From NCBI GenBank assembly GCA_002354055.1, contig DEKW01000017.1:69726-89325 (forward strand): a DNA stretch of 19,600 bases, given 5' to 3'. Shown in pieces: positions 7,781-13,054 of the stretch. The position numbers were made by a program, and so were the translations under genes. The notes under the pieces were generated by a model. The model saw only the letters and a program-made list of their open reading frames with translations. It searched no databases and was not told the DNA's origin. The first letter of the stretch is position 1, and each line of letters starts with the position of its first letter. The stretch is from Bacteroidales bacterium UBA2712 (GTDB taxonomy: Bacteria > Bacteroidota > Bacteroidia > Bacteroidales > Paludibacteraceae).

Positions 7781-9653
7781 TTTGTATTATTTTTAGCGCG
7801 ATTAACTTTATAACATCTACGTCAACTGCATTTCCAAGAGCTTCATAAATTCGGCTTGTGGTCAATTTATCAAATGACAAATCTTGCATACCTTGAATCT
7901 TTGCAGCCTCCCGCGTGGTCATATATCGTCCCTTTTGAGGTGTTCCATCAGGTAGTGATGTTTCTATCCATGGAAACACAGGAACCTGTGTGCCCATAAA
8001 TGTGAGGGCTGGTGAATAAGTTGGTTCTTTCACGCGAATGCCTGATGGACGGAACTGGATAATTTTCTTTTCTAAATTCATCTTTCCATTTTCGGGACAA
8101 TTCCATTCAAACTTAATAAAACTATCTTCCCAACCAACGATTTCTTTCTTCCATTCATCAATCCATGTCTTATTCCGGTCATAGAATTCCCGATTTTCAC
8201 GAATGAATTTTTGCTTCCATTCGGGAAATACTGTTGCGCGCTTAGAACGTGCATAATTGGGTAGATGAGTTAGACATTCCTCTAATGTGTTACCTTTTAT
8301 TGTCTCTCCTAATACGCCATTACATCCCTCTAAATCTGCACGACTTAATAAATATGGCGCTTTGCCGGTATATGGATAAGTAGCTCCAAATTCCATTGCC
8401 CAAATAGGCGCATGAGGTAATTCCGCTTTATGTTTATTGCATTCATCCAAGAATTTTTGCCACACATCTAACCGCTGTCTATAAATATGCTTGATAGCTT
8501 CGCCCTTATCTTGATCATCTATTATGCTGTGAATATCACATGCAGCATTGTTTATGGGCTCGGGGAAACTGAAATCTTCTTTGAATGCAGTCCACTCTTT
8601 ATAATCTCTATTTATTCCTACAATGTAGATGCGTTTTCGATGTTGTGGTATACCAAATTCATGCGGAGATAGTATAATATCCTTAACTTCATAATTCAGT
8701 CCTCCTTTCTCTTCTGGATCGCTCAAACGATGATATATCGTATCCCATGTATTCCCTTCGTCGTGAGTTTTCAAATTGGACACATTCTCCAAAAAGATAT
8801 ATTTAGGACGTCTAATACGAATGATATTAGCAATATAATTAAACAATACTCCTCTACCAGCCTCATCATCAAATCCTTGTTGTTTGCCAGCTTTGCTGAA
8901 TGGTTGACAGGGAAATCCTCCACAAAGTATATCATGATTAGGAACGAGTGTTCTTATCTTTTCGTCTGAGTCAAGAAGGGTAATATCACTATTGATCTCT
9001 TCCAATGGGATTCCATAGTTGCTACTATATTGCTTGCGCAAGTCCTCTTTAAGTTCTGATGTAAATACGCATTGGGTCGGAATTCCCCATTCTTCACCTA
9101 TCTTCTTTAATGCTAAATGAAAGCCTCCAAGTCCAGCAAATAGATCGATAAATCGCAAAGGCTTCTGTCCATTCCACTGAAAGTGCTCTACATTCTGAGC
9201 GATAAGCAAATCAAGACCAGTTAGACAAATAGGAGCAAACTTGTCAATATCAGGGTGTTTGTATTGTAGATATTTTTGAATGCCGGTTAAATAGAACGGG
9301 GGGATATTTTTTATCTCCTGACCTATACCATACAAGAAATAATTACCCCGAGGATTTGGGTAATCCATTCTAAGCATTTCTTTTTCTGTCTTTTCTGAGT
9401 GCTTGCCGTTATACTTAAACAATCGAATACCTGTGGAGTAATCGTTGCAATCATACAAGAAGATATAATCAGGAATTGCAAAAGAAGATTGTTCTCCTTC
9501 TCGTTTCGAGAACAAGTCTCCAGAAGCTCTAACATTGTAGTATTTATGCTTCAATATCCAACTTAACTGATGCTTGTCCGAACGATAAGCGCCAAAGAGG
9601 AATCGAGCATTCCACTTCGAATTAAAATCAAATATGCTATTTGCTTTCGCCAT
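7773..9653 (-). CDS. dcm-like: DNA (cytosine-5) methyltransferase with N-terminal extension
   Basis: This first cassette gene probably methylates the host genome so that the cassette nuclease spares it. From the ATG at 9653 the product is 626 aa; a TTG three codons upstream (9662) is an alternative start. C5-methyltransferase motifs are in canonical order: motif I FIDLFAGLGG (168-177), motif IV GGFPCQPFSKAG with catalytic C249, motif VI ENV (289-291), motif VIII QHRKRIYIVG (from 337), and motif X GNAV (607-610). The long stretch between motifs VIII and X is the target-recognition region. An unusual ~165-aa N-terminal extension precedes motif I; its fold is unrecognised. No canonical promoter lies directly upstream; a terminator hairpin ends about ten bases before the start. 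Confidence 0.95.
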   Translation of the reverse strand: MAKANSIFDFNSKWNARFLFGAYRSDKHQLSWILKHKYYNVRASGDLFSKREGEQSSFAIPDYIFLYDCNDYSTGIRLFKYNGKHSEKTEKEMLRMDYPNPRGNYFLYGIGQEIKNIPPFYLTGIQKYLQYKHPDIDKFAPICLTGLDLLIAQNVEHFQWNGQKPLRFIDLFAGLGGFHLALKKIGEEWGIPTQCVFTSELKEDLRKQYSSNYGIPLEEINSDITLLDSDEKIRTLVPNHDILCGGFPCQPFSKAGKQQGFDDEAGRGVLFNYIANIIRIRRPKYIFLENVSNLKTHDEGNTWDTIYHRLSDPEEKGGLNYEVKDIILSPHEFGIPQHRKRIYIVGINRDYKEWTAFKEDFSFPEPINNAACDIHSIIDDQDKGEAIKHIYRQRLDVWQKFLDECNKHKAELPHAPIWAMEFGATYPYTGKAPYLLSRADLEGCNGVLGETIKGNTLEECLTHLPNYARSKRATVFPEWKQKFIRENREFYDRNKTWIDEWKKEIVGWEDSFIKFEWNCPENGKMNLEKKIIQFRPSGIRVKEPTYSPALTFMGTQVPVFPWIETSLPDGTPQKGRYMTTREAAKIQGMQDLSFDKLTTSRIYEALGNAVDVDVIKLIALKIIQNE

Positions 9654-9660
9654 TCCCTTC

Positions 9661-9698
9661 AAAAATCAAAAAACCCGAATAGCGTGAACTATCCGGTT
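9661..9698 (-). terminator. Intrinsic terminator immediately upstream of the methyltransferase gene
   Basis: On the minus strand CCGGATAG and CTATTCGG (9675-9682 and 9689-9696) form an 8-bp stem with one G-U pair and a 6-nt loop, followed by a T-rich run (GTTTTTTGATTTTT). The T-tract ends only about 8-10 nt before the methyltransferase start, too close for a separate promoter between them. It may terminate the structured RNA upstream and also attenuate the operon. Confidence 0.75.
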
Positions 9699-9848
9699 GA
9701 TCTCTGATGAGAAAAAAGCACAGGTCAGCGGGGCAAGCAGCAAAGTCGGCAAACTTGAAAACAATACCCCGCTTCCCCATGCAACACACGGATAGCAGGG
9801 ACATATATCTCCTTGTTTTCTGTTTTGTTTTGCCGACTTGCTGCCCAA
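9663..9848 (-). ncRNA. Candidate rod-like structured RNA, about 180 nt, with terminator
   Basis: No credible protein gene lies here. On the minus strand two long arms, 9828-9844 and 9737-9753, pair as GCAGCAAGTCGGCAAA with TTTGCCGACTTTGCTGC (one bulge). Inside them GAAAACAA (9757-9764, plus-strand reading) pairs with TTGTTTTC (9813-9820), and further inside CCCCGCT (9767-9773) pairs with AGCAGGG (9794-9800). The result is one long interrupted hairpin with an asymmetric internal bubble, followed by an intrinsic terminator. A weak promoter, TTCG-N18-TACCTTGG, would start the RNA close to the outer arm. The length and rod shape resemble 6S RNA, but I could not match any family sequence, and a leader for the methyltransferase operon is equally possible. 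Confidence 0.5.
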
Positions 9849-9911
9849 GGTATATGCCTATTTGACTATGCGAATTTTATATGTTAGTTAATGTATTTCT
9901 GTTTTGTATTT

Positions 9912-10193
9912 TTAATCTAAAAATATCCAACTATTAGCAACATCGCTAATCTTATCAATATCAGGCTCTGGTTTGCCATCTTCGCCCATGCGAATCAGTT
10001 CCGGCATTGGATAAATACCGTCATCCTCTGCTCCTTGTAATCCATCTTCTGCGGCAGCCTTATAGGTCATGTCGTCGCGATCCAGATAGACGTGCAGCAC
10101 AGGCATAGCATAAGCCTCCTGATTATTCAGGAACTCTTCTACGGCTTCGTAGATGCGTTCCTCTAATGCTTTTATGTCTTGCCAATTAGCCAT
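9912..10193 (-). CDS. Small acidic protein of unknown function
   Basis: I chose the ATG at 10193 (93 aa, beginning MANWQDIKALEERI); an ATG nine codons upstream is possible but adds an unlikely MCMYLYDEI lead. The protein is strongly acidic, with a helical N-terminus (IYEAVEEFLNN), a YLDRDDMTYKAAAEDG segment, and a C-terminus ending in DVANSWIFLD. No family is recognised. It sits alone between the two predicted structured RNAs, on the same strand as the restriction cassette. Its acidity would allow a DNA-mimic or anti-restriction role, but nothing specific supports that. Confidence 0.65.
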   Translation of the reverse strand: MANWQDIKALEERIYEAVEEFLNNQEAYAMPVLHVYLDRDDMTYKAAAEDGLQGAEDDGIYPMPELIRMGEDGKPEPDIDKISDVANSWIFLD

Positions 10194-10216
10194 AATTTCA
10201 TCATATAGGTACATAC

Positions 10217-10257
10217 ACAAAAAGCGCAGGACCTGTGATTGTTACTTGTCCTGCACT
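10217..10257 (-). terminator. Strong intrinsic terminator 3' of the second structured RNA
   Basis: On the minus strand a 10-bp stem, AGTGCAGGAC with GTCCTGCGCT (10248-10257 and 10223-10232, one G-U pair), encloses a 15-nt loop and is followed by TTTTTGTG. It ends about 25 bp before the start of the 93-aa gene. The outer four bases of the stem are shared with the closing helix of the RNA upstream, so the two helices are partly exclusive. Confidence 0.75.
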
Positions 10258-10425
10258 TCTGAGGCCTTAGGATGCCCGTATCTATCATGAACAAGCAACA
10301 CAGAGCCTACGCTGAAAAGTATATAGTACACCCATAGAGGGGTGTTTATATACCCAAAACGTAAGCATCTATCGTTGCATGTTTTGAACAGATACTTGAA
10401 AGTTCCTAAGTTTCAGAAGTGTCAA
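10217..10425 (-). ncRNA. Candidate rod-like structured RNA (or structured leader of the 93-aa gene)
   Basis: A nested set of complementary arms spans ~170 nt. CACTTCTG (10254-10261) pairs with CAGAAGTG (10414-10421); CTTAGG (10266-10271) with CCTAAG (10405-10410); GTATCT (10278-10283) with AGATAC (10390-10395); AACAAGCAAC (10290-10299) with GTTGCATGTT (10374-10383, one mismatch); and the apical arm 10319-10333 with 10340-10353. Such ordered nesting is unlikely by chance. I favour the minus strand because the strong terminator follows on that side and a canonical promoter lies at 10532-10563; weaker hairpin/T-tract signals also exist in the plus direction (10430-10500). It could be a 6S-like RNA or a cis-acting switch; no family was matched. 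Confidence 0.5.
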
Positions 10426-10473
10426 AACAAGCGTCAATAAACGCCTTTTATCTAATATGTACTCACTTTTTTA

Positions 10474-10499
10474 CGCTGCTGAGCTCAGCGAGTTTTTTT
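10474..10499 (+). terminator. Possible plus-strand terminator
   Basis: CGCTG and CAGCG form a 5-bp stem around CTGAGCT, followed by GAGTTTTTTT. No plus-strand gene precedes it, unless the structured RNA at 10254-10421 is transcribed in that direction. Confidence 0.35.
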
Positions 10500-10531
10500 G
10501 TGCGATTGTGGCTCGCACGCAAAATTGCGTG

Positions 10532-10563
10532 CAAAGATACACAAAATTTTTGACATAGGCAAA
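10532..10563 (-). promoter_or_regulatory. Bacteroidales promoter with palindrome at the start site
   Basis: Reading the minus strand, TTTG (10560-10563), a 20-bp spacer and TATCTTTG (10532-10539) match the phylum's primary-sigma promoter. An 8-2-8 palindrome, GCACGCAA/TTGCGTGC (10515-10532), begins at the last base of the -7 element. It would drive the structured RNA and the 93-aa gene. Confidence 0.7.
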
Positions 10564-10624
10564 TTATTTTTGCATATTGCACGAAATCAGCATGAAATTG
10601 CAGAAAACAAATACAAAGAAGATA

Positions 10625-10675
10625 GAAAAAACTGCTACGCGCGTAGCAGTTTTCAATTTGTGAGACGCGTCTCAC
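10625..10675. terminator. Bidirectional terminator palindromes after the AAA-ATPase gene
   Basis: A perfect 26-bp palindrome centred on ACGCGCGT (10628-10653), with A/T runs on both sides, can terminate minus-strand transcription from the AAA-ATPase gene. A second palindrome, GTGAGACGCGTCTCAC (10660-10675), is followed by a plus-strand T run. Two more palindromes, at 10688-10702 and 10707-10728, lie between these and the stop codon. Confidence 0.6.
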
Positions 10676-10734
10676 TTTTTTAATTACGTCGCAAGTTGCG
10701 ACACAATTTGGTACACGCGTGTTCCAAATCTTTG

Positions 10735-12519
10735 TTAGTCCTTGTTAATTATTTCCCAATGGCCACCGAAGTCGCCACCAACTCGACGAATACGGTCTAT
10801 CTTTAATACATCAATATACCGTTGAATCGACGACGGAGCCATGCCCAGTTTCTCGCTTAACTCATCGCGTGTTATGGTGGGATTTGCTTTTATTAGGGTG
10901 AACACAATCTCTACTTTCTGGCCGATTCCTCTGACCGATTTCTCTGACCGATTTCTCTGACCGATTTCCCATTCCTCAAGACGGCGGGTCTTGGATGAGA
11001 AGTTGAGACCGATGAGGAAGATGGTACGTTTGTCAACCGACCATGGGAGCGGATAGTCTTTGCGTTCGATTTGGCGAAGGGCGATCTTGGCAGAAGCGTC
11101 TAACTTACATTCGATGATATAGATGTAATCGCTTGTGCGGATGAGAAGATCGATACGGCCGTCGGAGGTCATGTATTCAGCATCGACCTGCATACCTAAC
11201 AGGCGGCACAAGATAAAGAGCACGTTGCGGAAATGCGATTCCGGCGTGGTCTGTGCGTCGTATTGGAAGTCGGCAAAGAAAGCTTGCAGGCGCGTTAAGA
11301 ACGCTTCGGGTTGACCTGCACGGAGTTCTTCTACAAACTGACCGATAGCGAAAGCACTCTCTTCTTTCTTAACCGAAGTGTAATACGGCAGGATATAACG
11401 GAAGAAGCCCGAACGCACCTCGTCATTGGGGAAATCCATGTAATAGAGGTCGTTCTCCGATTTATAGTCGCGGATGGTGAGGTAACCGCTTTGGAAGAGA
11501 AGCGGCACTATGCTTTGTCCGTTGTCGTCCTTGCTGTCCAACGTGGTCGAATCAACCGGTTTAGTCGTCATATCCGAGAGCGTGTAGTTATTGCGCTTGA
11601 GCAGTTCGACGATGTAATTAGGTGTACCGGTCTCGAACCAGTAATTGCCGTACTCGCCTCGGTCGAGTGCCGAGAGGACGCTGAACGGATTGTAGATGTT
11701 CTGCTGCTTGGAGGACGTGAAACGATACCCGTCGTACATGCGCCGGAAGGCATCGTTGGTCTCGTAAACAGAGCAGTTGTTTGAGTCTGCAAAAGCTTGG
11801 ATATAGGGTTGTAGCACGGTTTCCAACTCCGATTGTGAAATACCGCAGATATCGTAGTACCGCTTGTCGCGCGAGATGTCGTTGAGGTTGTTGAGGTCGC
11901 TGAAGATACTGACCTTGCTGAACTTCGTTACACCGGTAAGGAGCGAGAAACGGATATTCCCGTCTTGGCTCTTTAGCACACCATAGAAAGCTTTGAGGAT
12001 GGCGCGGAGTTCGTTCTGCAGGTCGGGGTTTCCGATAGCAGAAAGGATGGGTTTGTCGTATTCGTCGATGAGTACGATTGCGCGGTTGCCTGTTTGCTGA
12101 ACGGCACGCATTATACAATTCTCGAAACGAGTGGATAAGGAGTACGAAGTGTCATCTGCACCATATTGCTTCTCCCATTGCGTCAGGAACCAATCCAGGC
12201 GATTTTGGAGTACTTCGACCGACGAATAGTTCTCCGGACTGAGGTCGATATGGAAGATGGGATAGTTGATCCAGTCGTGCTCTTGCTGTTGGATATAGAG
12301 GCCTTCGAAAAGATCTTTCTTACCCTCGAAATAGGCTTCGATGGTCGAGAGCAGCAGACTCTTTCCGAATCGGCGTGGACGCGCCAAGAAATAATGGCGA
12401 CCGGAATGGGTCAAGCGCCAAATCTGCTCGGTCTTATCCACGTACAGGTAACCATCGTGAATGAGCGATTCGAAGTCCTGCACCCCAACAGGGAGATTCT
12501 TGTGTAAATTCGTACTCAT
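10735..12519 (-). CDS. AAA-ATPase-like / PD-(D/E)XK nuclease family protein with C-terminal winged helix
   Basis: From the ATG at 12519 the product is 594 aa, starting MSTNLHKNLPVGVQDFESLI as usual for this family; a longer frame upstream runs through promoter DNA and is unlikely. The N-terminal ATPase domain has Walker A RPRRFGKS (47-54) and Walker B VLIDEYDKP (149-157). The C-terminal nuclease-like domain has GRIDLLI (D457) and IIECKLD (E470, K472). Most relatives end after this domain; here a repeat-encoded linker (518-534) joins an extra winged-helix domain (about 534-594, ITRDELSEKLGMAPSSIQRYI). The family is highly multiplied in Bacteroidales genomes and its function is not established; a link with mobile elements or defence is a guess. 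A -7 box lies ~40 bp upstream and a full promoter ~175 bp upstream. Confidence 0.92.
   Translation of the reverse strand: MSTNLHKNLPVGVQDFESLIHDGYLYVDKTEQIWRLTHSGRHYFLARPRRFGKSLLLSTIEAYFEGKKDLFEGLYIQQQEHDWINYPIFHIDLSPENYSSVEVLQNRLDWFLTQWEKQYGADDTSYSLSTRFENCIMRAVQQTGNRAIVLIDEYDKPILSAIGNPDLQNELRAILKAFYGVLKSQDGNIRFSLLTGVTKFSKVSIFSDLNNLNDISRDKRYYDICGISQSELETVLQPYIQAFADSNNCSVYETNDAFRRMYDGYRFTSSKQQNIYNPFSVLSALDRGEYGNYWFETGTPNYIVELLKRNNYTLSDMTTKPVDSTTLDSKDDNGQSIVPLLFQSGYLTIRDYKSENDLYYMDFPNDEVRSGFFRYILPYYTSVKKEESAFAIGQFVEELRAGQPEAFLTRLQAFFADFQYDAQTTPESHFRNVLFILCRLLGMQVDAEYMTSDGRIDLLIRTSDYIYIIECKLDASAKIALRQIERKDYPLPWSVDKRTIFLIGLNFSSKTRRLEEWEIGQRNRSEKSVRGIGQKVEIVFTLIKANPTITRDELSEKLGMAPSSIQRYIDVLKIDRIRRVGGDFGGHWEIINKD
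10929..10967. repeat. 13-bp tandem repeat, three exact copies, inside the AAA-ATPase gene
   Basis: The unit CTCTGACCGATTT occurs three times without gaps, with a degenerate fourth copy just before it. It encodes QRNRSEKSVRGIGQ in the linker between the nuclease and winged-helix domains. As 13 is not a multiple of 3, loss or gain of one unit shifts the frame of the last domain. Confidence 0.95.
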
Positions 12520-12539
12520 GTTGTTTTTAATTTTCCCTT

Positions 12540-12563
12540 GCACACAAATTGCGTGCAAAGGTA
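12540..12563 (-). promoter_or_regulatory. Proximal -7 element with start-site palindrome for the AAA-ATPase gene
   Basis: TACCTTTG (minus strand, 12556-12563) lies ~37 bp before the start codon and abuts a near-palindrome, GCACGCAATTTGTGTGC (12540-12556). No clear TTTG is seen at -33, so the promoter may be weak or activator-dependent. Confidence 0.5.
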
Positions 12564-12636
12564 CTGCGCTTACTCTACGGCTCAGTACGATTCCCGATAC
12601 ATCGGTCATATGAACTTTCGCCGTGAGCTATGCTTT

Positions 12637-12676
12637 CCCCACCGGATGCACTCCGTTAGCGTCCGTCGGGGACCCC
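12637..12676. repeat. 40-bp palindromic interspersed element, copy A
   Basis: It begins CCCCACCGGATGCACTCCGT and ends GTCGGGGACCCC. The CCCC/GGGG ends pair and a small GGGGACCCC palindrome closes it. A related 41-bp copy lies at 19064-19104. It sits in the 5' leader of the AAA-ATPase gene. Confidence 0.6.
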
Positions 12677-12693
12677 GTAGTACTTTGCGGCTG

Positions 12694-12725
12694 CAAAGAT
12701 ACTATTTTTTTTTGACATAGGCAAA
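12694..12725 (-). promoter_or_regulatory. Distal canonical promoter of the AAA-ATPase gene
   Basis: TTTG (12722-12725), a 20-bp spacer and TATCTTTG (12694-12701) on the minus strand. The spacer contains CCTATGTCAAAAA, the same as the promoter at 10532-10563. A palindrome, CTTTGCGGCTGCAAAG (12683-12698), overlaps the -7 box. Confidence 0.75.
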
Positions 12726-12802
12726 TTTTTGAAGGGAAATATGCCACTTTAAGCAGAAATAGGCAGATTTAGGCGGAAGAATCAAGATAAACACACAATT
12801 TT

Positions 12803-12826
12803 GTGTGAATGTGTGAATATGTGAAT
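12803..12826 (+). repeat. 8-bp iteron-like repeats GTGTGAAT (three units)
   Basis: GTGTGAAT, GTGTGAAT and ATGTGAAT lie end to end, preceded by ACACAATTTT. The same three-unit pattern with a terminal A occurs in reverse orientation at 18491-18514. Confidence 0.85.
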
Positions 12827-12830
12827 GATA

Positions 12831-12917
12831 CTCGGATGACATCCGAGAGAATAAAAGAAGAATGCCGGATACAATCCGGCGGCAATGAACAAAGTCAAAA
12901 AACGGCATTCAATGCCG
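12831..12917. repeat. Cluster of short palindromic repeats with AATAGACGAA-like tails
   Basis: Three palindromes lie in the 3' region of the primase-helicase gene: CTCGGAT-GAC-ATCCGAG (12831-12847), GCCGGAT-ACA-ATCCGGC (12864-12880) and CGGCATT-C-AATGCCG (12903-12917). Each is followed, after 2-3 bases, by AATAAAAGAA, AATGAACAAA and AATAGACATA respectively. A weaker relative is at 12965-12978. They match three copies inside the coding region at 14639-14906. Confidence 0.8.
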
Positions 12918-12930
12918 GGGAATAGACATA

Positions 12931-12958
12931 CGAAAAAAGCGAGCACCGAAGCACTCGC
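12931..12958 (-). terminator. Intrinsic terminator of the primase-helicase operon
   Basis: On the minus strand an 8-bp stem closed by a C(UUCG)G tetraloop (GCGAGTGCTTCGGTGCTCGC) is followed by TTTTTTCG. It lies ~100 bp after the stop codon of the primase-helicase gene. Confidence 0.85.
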
Positions 12959-13054
12959 TTTCTCCGGACTGAAGTCCGTCGCACTTAACGAAGATTGTGG
13001 GTGGGCGGAAATTCCGGCAACGGAGGTGCCGGACACAGGACACCGCGGGCGGAA

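Noticed and set aside
57..9653. BREX, DISARM or Dnd system
   Set aside because: No PglZ, BrxL, DrmA/DrmB or Dnd proteins are present; the gene set fits the MORC-Z1 type restriction loci instead.
9666..9848. 60-codon minus-strand frame over the first structured RNA
   Set aside because: It coincides with paired RNA arms and the terminator; composition is not protein-like.
9663..10425. Retron non-coding RNA
   Set aside because: Rod-like RNAs are present but no reverse transcriptase gene is in the window.
11311..11784. Plus-strand open frame of 157 codons opposite the AAA-ATPase gene
   Set aside because: It is the antisense shadow of a clear family gene and has no recognisable motif or promoter.
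12702..13036. Small open frames downstream of the primase-helicase gene
   Set aside because: They run across palindromic repeats, a terminator and a promoter.
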